This document shows, piece by piece, positions 25,284 to 33,953 of a DNA stretch of 64,000 nucleotides (the first letter of the stretch is position 1; each line of letters opens with the position of its first letter). The position numbers and the translations under genes were made by a program. The stretch is taken from positions 32,150 to 96,149 of the forward strand of contig JBGSNQ010000036.1 of the NCBI GenBank assembly GCA_041739525.1, in the 5' to 3' direction. The notes below the pieces were generated by a model that ran no database searches, was not told the DNA's origin, and saw nothing but the letters and a program-made list of their open reading frames with translations. The stretch is from DATJGR01 sp041739525. GTDB lineage: Bacteria; Pseudomonadota; Gammaproteobacteria; Pseudomonadales; Azotimanducaceae.

Positions 25284-25943
25284 TTCAATGGGGGCGTCGG
25301 CGGTGGCGGTTCCTGCTGCAGGGCAGGGGTGACGCGGATCGGAATCGTTGCACGCTTGGATCGCGCGCAAATACAACGACCACTCCGCCATCACTTCCGG
25401 CGGCATGGGCATCGTGTCTTTTTCCATCGGCTCGACGCGCTTCGCGCGCGTAATGACGAAGAAATGATCATCCGCGCGGATTGTCTTCACCAACGTCAGC
25501 TGGCCCTTCCTGATCAGCGGATTCTCGGAACAGATGAACAGCCGAACCGACGTTGGATAGTCGTTTTCCAGACCCGAGAACGTTTCGTGATCCGAGAACT
25601 TCGTGCACGTCTTGCGCTGGTCGTCGGCGATCGACTTGAGCAACTCGATCGGGTCGGGCAACGGTGCAGCGCTGAGCGACTCGAATGACACCTTGTCGGA
25701 CCATTCGTTCGGATCGGATTCCGGCGGCACATATTCGACCATACGAATTCCCGGCCCTTCAGTTTTGAAACTCTGCAACCAACCGGTCGGCGGTTCCGCG
25801 AGCAGGTGTTCGGGCGAGGTGTCGGGCGGTACCGCGGGCCGTTCCGGTGCGGAGGGCTTTTCGACGGATGAATGCTCGGCTTTCCCGTCACCGCAGCCGG
25901 CGAGCGCGATGGCCAGAAGCAACGTGATGCACCTTTTCGACAT
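25275..25943 (-). CDS. Predicted lipoprotein, unknown function
   Basis: 222 aa. The signal peptide ends in a lipobox (AIALAGC), so Cys about 17 is the probable lipidation site. A Pro/Glu-rich linker follows, then a globular domain with FKTEGPGIRMVEYVPPESDP and two Cys-containing segments (KTCTKF, RLFICSENP). I recognise no family. The ATG at 25943 is chosen because it starts the signal peptide directly. Convergent with the acyl-CoA dehydrogenase gene. Confidence 0.75.
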   Translation of the reverse strand: MSKRCITLLLAIALAGCGDGKAEHSSVEKPSAPERPAVPPDTSPEHLLAEPPTGWLQSFKTEGPGIRMVEYVPPESDPNEWSDKVSFESLSAAPLPDPIELLKSIADDQRKTCTKFSDHETFSGLENDYPTSVRLFICSENPLIRKGQLTLVKTIRADDHFFVITRAKRVEPMEKDTMPMPPEVMAEWSLYLRAIQACNDSDPRHPCPAAGTATADAPIESE

Positions 25944-26074
25944 CGTTGGCGAGCCTCGGAGTTTGCGGCAGCAGGATGCTAGCGCGTCGGTTGCAGGTTC
26001 AGTAGACGTTGCCAGCGATTCCGCGACAAACGTCTCAAGCGCCATGTCGTCATGCGCTCTTCAGCGGCGCACTC

Positions 26075-27490
26075 TCACACGCTGCTCGTCAGCGCCGCGG
26101 TCAGCTTGCGATGGATACCGCCGAAGCCGCCGTTGCTCATGATGACGATGTGTCGACGATGTTTCGGCGGCGGCAGTGTCGCCAGCTTGCGGATGAGGTG
26201 ATCGAGGTCGTCTTCCATCGTCGCGCGCACCACGCTCGCGTGAACCACCTCGGTCAGATCCCATTTGATGTTCTCGCCGCGAAACCAGTACACGCTGTCG
26301 GCTGCTGCGCAGCAGGTCGATAGCTCGTCGCGCAACGTTCCGAGCGACATCGTATGCGATCGCGGCTCGATCACCGCGATAATTTCGTCGCTGGCAAAAC
26401 GATTGCGCAATCCCTGCAACGTGGTTCGAATCGCTGTGGGGTGATGCGCGAAGTCGTCGTAAACGCAAACGTTGCCGACTTCGCCGATCAACTCCAGCCT
26501 GCGTGTGACGCCTTGAAACGAATTGAGCGCTTCGATTGCGACCTCCGGAGGTACGCCTGCATGCCGCGCGGCCGCAATGGCATTCAATCCGTTCGCCACG
26601 TTGTGCTGGCCGAGTTGGCTCCACTTCACTTCGCCGAGAACATTGTCGTTCAGCTGTGGCGCGAAGCTCGAACCATCGGAGGACACGCTCGTCGTCTTCC
26701 ACAGTTCGCCGTTGTCCATCGAAACCTTCGCGACTTTGCGCGGTCGTTGGTTGCCGCGAACGCGGGCCACCGGCGTCCAGCATCCCATACGAAGCACCTG
26801 ATCTACCGCCTCGTCGTGCTCGGGCGCAACGATCAAGCCGCCCGACGGAACCGTGCGCAGCAGGTGATGGAATTGCGTCTGAATCGCGGCGAGATCCGGA
26901 AAGATGTCGGCGTGGTCGTACTCGAGATTATTGATGACAAGTGTGCGCGGCCGGTAGTGCACGAACTTCGAGCGGCGATCGAAATACGAGGTGTCGTATT
27001 CGTCAGCCTCCACCACGAAGAACGGTTGGCTTCCGAGACGCGCGGATACGCCGAAGTCCTTTGGAACGCCGCCGATCAGGAAGCCGGGATTCAAACCGGC
27101 ACGATCGAGTATGTGCGCGAGCATGCTCGCCGTGGTCGTTTTGCCGTGCGTGCCGGATACGGCGAGAACCCAGCGCCCGTTCAGAATTTGCCGACCGAGC
27201 CATTCCGCGCCGGATGTATACGGCAAACCTTTCTCGAGCACATATTCGATGCCGGCGTGGCCGCGGGGTAACTGGGCGTTGCCGATCACCACGAGATCCG
27301 GTGCAGGATTCATCTGAGCGGGATCGAAACCTTCGTACACGGTGATGTCTGCGGCCGCGAGCTGATCACTCATCGGCGGATACAGTGCCTTGTCGGAACC
27401 GCTGACGCGCATGCCGGACTCGCGCGCCAAAAGCGCGAGGCTGCCCATCAGGGTTCCGCCGATACCGAGGAAATAGATGTGTTGCGTCAA
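26075..27490 (-). CDS. mpl: UDP-N-acetylmuramate:tripeptide ligase Mpl
   Basis: 471-aa Mur-ligase-family enzyme that recycles cell-wall tripeptide (L-Ala-D-Glu-meso-DAP) by joining it to UDP-MurNAc. N-terminal IYFLGIGGTLMG is the UDP-sugar domain, the ATP loop is SGTHGKTTTASM, and central VINNLEYDHADIF and C-terminal DDFAHHPTAI are the other Mur motifs. E. coli Mpl is 457 aa. It is 16 bases downstream of a small membrane-protein gene on the same strand. A peptidoglycan link with the window's L,D-transpeptidase is possible but distant. Confidence 0.95.
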   Translation of the reverse strand: MTQHIYFLGIGGTLMGSLALLARESGMRVSGSDKALYPPMSDQLAAADITVYEGFDPAQMNPAPDLVVIGNAQLPRGHAGIEYVLEKGLPYTSGAEWLGRQILNGRWVLAVSGTHGKTTTASMLAHILDRAGLNPGFLIGGVPKDFGVSARLGSQPFFVVEADEYDTSYFDRRSKFVHYRPRTLVINNLEYDHADIFPDLAAIQTQFHHLLRTVPSGGLIVAPEHDEAVDQVLRMGCWTPVARVRGNQRPRKVAKVSMDNGELWKTTSVSSDGSSFAPQLNDNVLGEVKWSQLGQHNVANGLNAIAAARHAGVPPEVAIEALNSFQGVTRRLELIGEVGNVCVYDDFAHHPTAIRTTLQGLRNRFASDEIIAVIEPRSHTMSLGTLRDELSTCCAAADSVYWFRGENIKWDLTEVVHASVVRATMEDDLDHLIRKLATLPPPKHRRHIVIMSNGGFGGIHRKLTAALTSSV

Positions 27491-27506
27491 GGTAGTCCTT
27501 TAATCG

Positions 27507-28013
27507 CTAACGACCTGCTGCGGCGCTCGACAAGACGAAGGCCATGGTGGCCATCGAGAAGGCGAGAAAGATACCAACGAAAACCGTCACATTCAGCGCG
27601 CGATGCAGGATGAATCCGTTCACCGCGATCGACCAGATACCGATCAACGCACCAATTCCCATCATGATTGGGCTGTTGATCCCGCCAACGAGCGATACCG
27701 TGATGAAGGCGAGCAGCGTGAACAGCAGGTCGCAACCGAACAGCGCGGTGATGGTCGCCGGAAAGCGCCCGATCACGCCGCGCAATGTGAGCGCAGTCCA
27801 GGTAGCGGCCGCCAGTGTCGCGATGCTGACGAAGGTCGATGTCGCAATCTGCATCGGCGTGATGTCGGCGCCGGCGAATCGAAGACCGACGAAAAACGAT
27901 GCGAGCACATCGGCAACGACCACGGCGCCGACGAATAGCGGATGTGTCGGCACGAGTTCCGGTCCGCGCCGCAACAGGCAGATATTCCAGAACACGGCGA
28001 GGATGGGTTTCAT
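27507..28013 (-). CDS. Integral membrane protein, unknown function
   Basis: 168 aa with four to five predicted membrane helices and a short motif NICLLRRGPELVPTHP after the first. I do not recognise the family by name. Start taken at 28013 (MKPILAVF); ATG at 28064 would add 17 basic residues. It is in an apparent operon with mpl and diverges from pfp with about 90 bases between starts. Confidence 0.7.
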   Translation of the reverse strand: MKPILAVFWNICLLRRGPELVPTHPLFVGAVVVADVLASFFVGLRFAGADITPMQIATSTFVSIATLAAATWTALTLRGVIGRFPATITALFGCDLLFTLLAFITVSLVGGINSPIMMGIGALIGIWSIAVNGFILHRALNVTVFVGIFLAFSMATMAFVLSSAAAGR

Positions 28014-28103
28014 TGCGCGGTGGGCCCAGACGAGCGCGAATTGTCGCACAAAAATCTTTACCATGGCCGCCGCCGCGAGACCTGCGTCCCACCGAGGAAC
28101 TTC

Positions 28104-29357
28104 ATGTCGAAACGCAACGCGTTCTACGCTCAATCGGGCGGCGTAACGGCCGTCATCAACGCCAGCGCCTGCGGTGTGATCGAAACCGCGCGTCGTCATC
28201 GCAATGCAATCGGCAAGGTTTATGCGGGACGCAACGGCATCATCGGAGCGCTGCGTGAAGAGTTGATCGATACCAGCAAAGAATCGGCGCGTGCGATTGC
28301 AGGTCTACGTAGTACGCCTTCGGGTGCGTTCGGCTCGTGTCGGCACAAACTGCAGTCGTTCGACAAGGATCCGCGCGAGTACCAGCGCCTCATTGAGGTC
28401 TTCAAGGCGCACGACATCGGCTACTTCTTCTACAACGGCGGTGGCGACTCGCAGGACACCGCCAACAAAGTGGCGCAATTCAGCGCGAAGCTCGGCTACC
28501 CGATTACGTGTATCGGCGTGCCGAAGACCGTGGACAACGACCTGCCGTTCACCGACACCTGTCCCGGATTCGGTTCGGTTGCAAAATACGTCGCAGTGTC
28601 GATTCGCGAAGCAGCGCTCGACGTGGCCAGCATGTGCGAAACGTCCACCAAAGTGTTCGTGATGGAAGTAATGGGCCGTCACGCCGGCTGGATTGCCGCC
28701 GCTGCCGGTCTTGCGCAGGAAACGCCGGACGGCGCACCGCACGTCATCGTGTTTCCGGAAATCGCTTTCGACCGCGCGGGTTTCATCAACAAGGTGAAAG
28801 ACACGGTACGTCGCGCCGGCTTCTGCGTGATCGTCGTGTCGGAAGGTGCACGCCACGCGGACGGTTCGTTTCTTGCCGAAGCCGGTACGAAGGACGCGTT
28901 CGGGCACGTCCAGCTCGGCGGTGTGGCGCCGACAATCGCGGAAATGGTACGCAGCGAACTCGGCTACAAATTCCATTGGGCTGTGGCCGACTATCTTCAG
29001 CGCGCTGCGCGCCACATCGCATCCAAGACCGACGTCGAGCAGGCTTACGCGGTTGGACGTGCCGCGGTCGAGTTCGCGGTCGCCGGCAAGAACGCGGTGA
29101 TGCCGATCATCGTGCGCAAGTCGTCGAAGCCTTATCGCTGGACGATCGGAGAGGCACCGCTTGCGAAAGTGGCCAACGTAGAGAAGAAGATGCCGCGCAA
29201 CTTCATCACGCGCGACGGCTTCGGAATAACGGCGAGCGCGCGTGAGTATCTGGAGCCGCTGATCGCGGGCGAAGATTACCCGCGTTACAAGCGTGGGCTG
29301 CCCGAGTACGTGACGCTGAAGAACCAACTGATTCCGAAGAAACTCGGCGCGTTCTAG
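28104..29357 (+). CDS. pfp: Pyrophosphate-dependent 6-phosphofructokinase
   Basis: 417-aa phosphofructokinase that reversibly phosphorylates fructose-6-phosphate. PPi rather than ATP use is indicated by NGGGDSQDTANK (an Asp-Ser at the nucleotide glycine position, 112-120) and by PKTVDND at 140-146, where Lys141 is the PPi signature. MGRHAGW is the sugar-phosphate site. Start at 28104 has GAGGAA upstream. The gene faces hppA, whose product also uses PPi, so both compete for the same pool. Confidence 0.92.
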   Translation: MSKRNAFYAQSGGVTAVINASACGVIETARRHRNAIGKVYAGRNGIIGALREELIDTSKESARAIAGLRSTPSGAFGSCRHKLQSFDKDPREYQRLIEVFKAHDIGYFFYNGGGDSQDTANKVAQFSAKLGYPITCIGVPKTVDNDLPFTDTCPGFGSVAKYVAVSIREAALDVASMCETSTKVFVMEVMGRHAGWIAAAAGLAQETPDGAPHVIVFPEIAFDRAGFINKVKDTVRRAGFCVIVVSEGARHADGSFLAEAGTKDAFGHVQLGGVAPTIAEMVRSELGYKFHWAVADYLQRAARHIASKTDVEQAYAVGRAAVEFAVAGKNAVMPIIVRKSSKPYRWTIGEAPLAKVANVEKKMPRNFITRDGFGITASAREYLEPLIAGEDYPRYKRGLPEYVTLKNQLIPKKLGAF

Positions 29358-29365
29358 GCGCGCAA

Positions 29366-29392
29366 AAAAACCCCGGACCAGCCGGGGTTTTT
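29366..29392. terminator. Bidirectional intrinsic terminator between pfp and hppA
   Basis: Perfect 11-bp stem AAAAACCCCGG / CCGGGGTTTTT with a 5-base loop. A- and T-runs flank both sides, so it can stop transcription from both converging genes. Confidence 0.92.
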
Positions 29393-29410
29393 CGAGGGGA
29401 GCCGACTCTC

Positions 29411-31441
29411 TTAGAGGATCGGCACCATCAGCAAGGCCACGATGTTGATGATCTTGATGAGCGGATTCACCGCCGGGCCTGCCGTGTCTTTGTACGGATC
29501 GCCGACGGTGTCGCCGGTCACCGCCGCTTTGTGCGCGTCGGAGCCTTTGCCGCCGAAGTGACCGTCTTCGATGTATTTCTTTGCGTTGTCCCACGCACCG
29601 CCGCCGGTTGTCATCGAGATTGCGACGAACAGGCCGGTGACGATCGTGCCGATCAGCAGTCCGCCGAGCGCTTTGACGGCTGAGGCGGAGTCCATCGCGA
29701 ACGTCATGACGACGACTAGCACGACCGGCACCAGAATCGGCAGCAGACTCGGCACAATCATTTCTTTGATTGCCGCTTTTGTCAGCATGTCGACGGCGCG
29801 GGAATAGTCGGGCTTGCCGGTACCTTCCATGATGCCTTTGATCTCTTTGAACTGACGGCGCACTTCGTTGACGACCGTGCCGGCGGCGCGGCCAACCGCT
29901 TCCATCGCCATAGCGCCGAACAGATACGGCACCATGCCGCCGATGAAGAGGCCGATGATCACGGCGGGATCCGACAGACTGAAGTCGACGAGTTTGCCTT
30001 CCGCTTGCAGGTTGTGTGTGTAGTCGGCGAACAGTACGAGCGCGGCCAGACCTGCCGAACCGATCGCATAACCTTTCGTCACTGCCTTCGTCGTATTGCC
30101 CACTGCATCGAGCGGGTCGGTGATGTTGCGGATCTCCTTCGGCAGGCCGGACATCTCCGCGATGCCGCCGGCGTTGTCGGTGATCGGACCGTACGCGTCG
30201 AGCGCAACGATCATTCCGGTCATCGACAACATGGCCGTTGCTGCGATCGCAATGCCGAACAAGCCGGCTAGGGTGAACGATGCCCAGATGGCAACGCACA
30301 CTGCGAGCACGGGCAGCGCAGTCGACTTCATCGATACGCCGAGGCCGGCGATGATGTTCGTCGCGTGGCCGGTCTGCGATGCGGCGGCCACGTGCTGCAC
30401 GGGCGCGTATTCGGTGGCGGTGTAGTACTCGGTTATGACGACCATCGCGGCGGTCAGCAACAGACCGACGACGGCGGCGCCGAACAGCGGCATGACATGC
30501 TCCGCCGGCATCATCCACGCGGTGATCGGATAGAAGGCAATGCCCGCGAGCACGCCCGAAACGATCACGCCTTTATAGAGCGCGTTCATGATCTTGCCGC
30601 CTTCTTTCGCCGACACGAAAAAAGTCCCGATGATCGATGCGACGATGGACACGCCGCCGAGTACCAGCGGATAAAGCACGGCGTTGGCGCCGGCGTCTTT
30701 CATCACGAGACCCGCCAGCAGCATCGTTGCAACGATGGTTACCGCGTACGTTTCGAAGAGGTCTGCCGCCATACCGGCGCAGTCGCCCACGTTATCGCCG
30801 ACGTTGTCTGCGATCACTGCCGGGTTGCGCGGGTCGTCTTCCGGAATACCGGCTTCGACTTTACCGACGAGATCGGCCCCGACGTCCGCGCCCTTCGTGA
30901 AGATGCCGCCGCCTAGCCGGGCGAAGATCGAAATCAGCGAGCCGCCGAATGCGAGACCGACGAGTGCATGAAGTGCAGTGTCTTGCCCCGCCATCGGCTC
31001 GATGATCGCGTAATAACCGGCCACGCCGAGCAGACCGAGGCCGACCACCAACATTCCGGTAATGGCGCCGCCGCGGAACGCGACGGCGAGAGCGGCATTC
31101 ATGCCGTTGTGCGCGGCTTGCGCAGTACGAACGTTCGCGCGCACCGAGATATTCATTCCGATGAATCCGGTGAGGCCCGAAAGAACTGCGCCGATCAGGA
31201 ATCCGACGGCGGAGTACCAGCTCAGGGCGACTCCGAGCACGAAGAACAGCACGGCGCCAACCATCGCGATGGTCGTGTACTGACGGTTCAGGTAGGCCTT
31301 GGCACCGGCCTGAATGGCGGCAGCGATCTCCTGCATGCGTGGGTTGCCCGCAGGCTGCGCGAGAATCCAGCGGATGGACACCAAGCCGTAGGCCAGCGCC
31401 ACGAACGCGCAGGCCAAGGCAATGATGAGCGGCGTAGACAT
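29411..31441 (-). CDS. hppA: Membrane-bound proton-pumping pyrophosphatase, K+-independent
   Basis: 676-aa integral membrane enzyme that couples PPi hydrolysis to H+ export. Signature segments are GGGIFTKGADVGADLVGKVE, DNVGDNVGDCAGMAADLFE and the C-terminal GDTVGDPYKDTAGPAVNP. The segment GNTTKAVTKGYAIGSA has Lys and Thr at the positions that are Ala and Gly in K+-dependent enzymes, so it is the K+-independent type. About 16 helices are expected from the hydrophobic profile. Convergent with pfp. Confidence 0.95.
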   Translation of the reverse strand: MSTPLIIALACAFVALAYGLVSIRWILAQPAGNPRMQEIAAAIQAGAKAYLNRQYTTIAMVGAVLFFVLGVALSWYSAVGFLIGAVLSGLTGFIGMNISVRANVRTAQAAHNGMNAALAVAFRGGAITGMLVVGLGLLGVAGYYAIIEPMAGQDTALHALVGLAFGGSLISIFARLGGGIFTKGADVGADLVGKVEAGIPEDDPRNPAVIADNVGDNVGDCAGMAADLFETYAVTIVATMLLAGLVMKDAGANAVLYPLVLGGVSIVASIIGTFFVSAKEGGKIMNALYKGVIVSGVLAGIAFYPITAWMMPAEHVMPLFGAAVVGLLLTAAMVVITEYYTATEYAPVQHVAAASQTGHATNIIAGLGVSMKSTALPVLAVCVAIWASFTLAGLFGIAIAATAMLSMTGMIVALDAYGPITDNAGGIAEMSGLPKEIRNITDPLDAVGNTTKAVTKGYAIGSAGLAALVLFADYTHNLQAEGKLVDFSLSDPAVIIGLFIGGMVPYLFGAMAMEAVGRAAGTVVNEVRRQFKEIKGIMEGTGKPDYSRAVDMLTKAAIKEMIVPSLLPILVPVVLVVVMTFAMDSASAVKALGGLLIGTIVTGLFVAISMTTGGGAWDNAKKYIEDGHFGGKGSDAHKAAVTGDTVGDPYKDTAGPAVNPLIKIINIVALLMVPIL

Positions 31442-31602
31442 GAATCCCCCTTAGAGGCTTTATTGTTGAGAAGGCGGGCTTGGACCAACGAAACTTAAGC
31501 CCATGCAGGTTCAGCCCACCTGAAGTGGGACCCCCCCTGACAAAGGCGGCGATTCTACAACAAAAACCGAGACATAGAATCTCGGTCTTCGACCCGACGG
31601 AC

Positions 31603-32625
31603 TCACCCCTGCTCGAGCAAATTCCTCAAATCGATGATGGCCGCGTTCGCGCGCGAGATGTACGAGGCCATTACCAGTGAGTGATTTGCCAGCAGTCCGA
31701 GTCCGTCGCCATTGAGAACCATGGGGCTCCAGATGGGCGCCTGGGTCGGCTCGAGTTCCCGGATGATCTGCTGCAGGCTGACCCGGGCATTCTTCTTCTC
31801 GAGGACGTCCTTGAAGTCGTGATCGACGGCGTGCAGCAGGTGCAGCAGCGCCCACGTATGACCGCGTGCTTCGTAGAAGACGTCGTCGATTTCGAGCCAG
31901 GGGGTCTTCACTTCCGTTTCGCCGGGTGAGGTTGCCGGCACGGAACTGTCACCCGCAAGACCGGTGTTCAGCTGGCGCTTCCCAACAGCACTGCTGAGGC
32001 GCTGCGACAAGCTGCCGAGCCGCGTCGAAACCCCCGTTAGCCAGTTGCGCAGGTTATCGGCGCGCGGATAGAACTCCGCGTCCGGGTGGTTCGGGTCCGC
32101 AAGGCGGTGCATGTAGCGTTCGAGATACTGGATCCCCTTGCGGTATTCGCCTTCGGTGTCCGGGAACACCCAGCTCGCGTTGTCCCAGTAGAACTTGCCC
32201 TCGGCTTCCGACAAATCGGGGTCTTCCGCCGACTGGCTTTGCGAGCGGCTGAAATCGATCCGCATCTCACGGCTCATGTCACGGATTTGCACCAGCACGC
32301 CGAATTCCCAGCTGGGCACGTTGTCGAGCCATACGCCCGGCGGAAAGATGTCGTTCGACAGATATCCGCCGCGTTTGTCGAGCAACGTTTCAGCGAGGCG
32401 CGCGACCGTGGCGGCCGTTGTGTAGCCGGTGACGACGGTAACGCCCATCCCGGCCGCATGAGTCTGGGCGTTGTCGTCGACCGAAAACGACTCGGGTTCG
32501 TAGTCCCACCACCAGCCCAGACCGATACAGGCTGCGAGGTATGTCGCGACGATCAGCGCCGCGCCGCGCCCGATCCATCCCGCCATTCCGGTTTCACCGG
32601 TCGTCTGCCAGAACTTCCAGTTCAA
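31603..32625 (-). CDS. DUF2333 family protein
   Basis: 340-aa protein with one membrane helix near the N-terminus (ALIVATYLAACIGLGWWW) and a large, probably periplasmic, domain. Conserved segments include GGYLSNDIFPPGVWLDN, WVFPDTEGEYRKG and WLEIDDVFYEARGHTWALLH, typical of DUF2333, which has no established function. I place the start at TTG 32625: it overlaps the preceding TGA as TTGA and has GGAG ten bases upstream. ATG at 32586 is the alternative. Last gene of a three-gene coupled operon. Confidence 0.82.
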   Translation of the reverse strand: MNWKFWQTTGETGMAGWIGRGAALIVATYLAACIGLGWWWDYEPESFSVDDNAQTHAAGMGVTVVTGYTTAATVARLAETLLDKRGGYLSNDIFPPGVWLDNVPSWEFGVLVQIRDMSREMRIDFSRSQSQSAEDPDLSEAEGKFYWDNASWVFPDTEGEYRKGIQYLERYMHRLADPNHPDAEFYPRADNLRNWLTGVSTRLGSLSQRLSSAVGKRQLNTGLAGDSSVPATSPGETEVKTPWLEIDDVFYEARGHTWALLHLLHAVDHDFKDVLEKKNARVSLQQIIRELEPTQAPIWSPMVLNGDGLGLLANHSLVMASYISRANAAIIDLRNLLEQG

Positions 32626-33059
32626 GGTGAGCTTTCTCCGGTGAGCGTGCGTACGTCGAACGTGACCGTGCGTTGCGATCCGTCGGAAAAAAGCAGCGTG
32701 ATCGGGATCTGTTTCGAAGTCGCGCCGGTGAACTTGAACAGCATGAGGTGCATCGCCCCTGGAGCGAACGACACGGTCTGTTGGGGCGCCAGTGTTACCT
32801 TGTCGAGCTGGCGCATCTGCATCATCTGGCCATCGCCCGACTCCGTGTGCATTTCGATCGATGCAGCCATGTCGCTGCGAGCGCCCACCAGATCGACCGG
32901 AGTCGCGGTGCGATTGACGATGTCGAAATAGGCGGCGGCTACCGCAAGACCCGGTGCCGGTGGGCGCAGCCACGCATTGGTCACGGTGAGCGGCTCCGAC
33001 GGCGCACAAGCTGCGGCCAGTAGCATTGCGGCGATGGTGAAGGCGGCACGATGTCTCAC
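32622..33059 (-). CDS. Copper chaperone PCu(A)C, lipoprotein form
   Basis: 145-aa periplasmic Cu(I) chaperone of the DUF461 family, which delivers copper to the CuA site of cytochrome oxidase. The Cu ligands are visible: MH in IEMHTESGDGQMMQM and HLM in GAMHLMLF, matching the H(M)x10Mx21HxM pattern approximately. A lipobox (LLAAAC) suggests membrane anchoring. GTG start at 33059 overlaps the upstream gene (GTGA). Neighbours are of unknown function; no Sco gene is adjacent. Confidence 0.88.
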   Translation of the reverse strand: MRHRAAFTIAAMLLAAACAPSEPLTVTNAWLRPPAPGLAVAAAYFDIVNRTATPVDLVGARSDMAASIEMHTESGDGQMMQMRQLDKVTLAPQQTVSFAPGAMHLMLFKFTGATSKQIPITLLFSDGSQRTVTFDVRTLTGESSP

Positions 33060-33787
33060 TCTGTCTCCTTATCAGCTTCAGCGTTCAGTTGCAGCAGGTC
33101 CACTCCCGGAGGCGATGCGAGCGTCAACTCGGCACGAATGCGGCGGTCGCCCGGCGAGTCGGCCATCTGTTGGTAGATCCAGCGTCCTTCGGCATCGTTG
33201 CGTGCGCGGATGACGACCCACGCATCGCGCGCCTTGGCTTTCGCTCCGAGCGTCTTCAATACACTCGACAGCGCTGGGCTGCGCGACGTGAGTTGTTCGG
33301 CATCGAGGGATGTGTGATCTCGCTGCGCAGTGCTGCGCACCTGTATCTGCGTCTCCGCGTTGGCGATGCTGTCGAGATCCGGGTCCACGAGCCGGGCGTG
33401 ATCGAGCCATTTGCGGGCTACGGCGTACTGGCCTTTTTCGGCGGATTGCTCGGCCATAGCTACGTAGCGTTCGGCGATTCGCTGCAGCCCGTGCAGCGCG
33501 GCCGGATGACCCGGGGCGACCTTCAGGGCGTCCCGATAGAAGTCATAAGCGCAGTTGTCGATCGGCGTGAGCAGCCGATTGTCTTTGAGGGCGCGATCGC
33601 CCTTTTCGAGCAACGCATCCAGTCGATCCGCGTCGGCCACGGACATCTTCGCCGGCGCGGGGGGTGGCGCTGCTACAGGTGTGGGTATCGGCTCCGGAAC
33701 AGGTGCCGGGGCAGGCGCCGGTGTGGTGCATGCGCCAAGCAGCAGTAAGCCCATGAAGCCGCCGCTGCGGACTGCGCAGCGCATCAC
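33056..33787 (-). CDS. Proline-rich lipoprotein with TPR-like domain
   Basis: 243 aa. Signal peptide with lipobox (GLLLLGAC), then a Pro/Ala/Val linker of about 30 residues (APAPAPVPEPIPTP), then a helical repeat region (AYDFYRDALKVAPGHPAAL, AEKGQYAVARKWLDHA) resembling TPR units. Function unknown. The linker suggests it spans part of the periplasm. First gene of the operon with PCu(A)C and DUF2333. Confidence 0.75.
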   Translation of the reverse strand: MMRCAVRSGGFMGLLLLGACTTPAPAPAPVPEPIPTPVAAPPPAPAKMSVADADRLDALLEKGDRALKDNRLLTPIDNCAYDFYRDALKVAPGHPAALHGLQRIAERYVAMAEQSAEKGQYAVARKWLDHARLVDPDLDSIANAETQIQVRSTAQRDHTSLDAEQLTSRSPALSSVLKTLGAKAKARDAWVVIRARNDAEGRWIYQQMADSPGDRRIRAELTLASPPGVDLLQLNAEADKETE

Positions 33788-33953
33788 GTTACGATCCGTT
33801 CAAAAGGAGCTATCGCGTCTGTCACGCGGACTTCGTCACGTCCCTGGCAGTGGCGCACCTTATAGTGATCCGGGAGACAGTTACAATGGAACTGCGCCCC
33901 CGTCCGATGTGTCCCACGGGGGCCAACATCGTCGCCGCGGATGAACTCAAGGC

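Noticed and set aside
28305..30518. A long open frame on the minus strand across pfp and the 3' part of hppA
   Set aside because: It is antisense to pfp and out of frame with hppA, both of which have full family motifs; the translation is rich in Arg, Ala and His with no domain.
31603..33009. A 468-codon version of the DUF2333 protein
   Set aside because: Its first part runs out of frame through the PCu(A)C gene; the TTGA overlap at 32622-32625 is the likely start.
33897..33922. Inverted repeat of C and G runs in the dsbD leader as a terminator or riboswitch
   Set aside because: Only seven base pairs with a 12-base loop, no T-run and no known motif; noted in the dsbD entry only.
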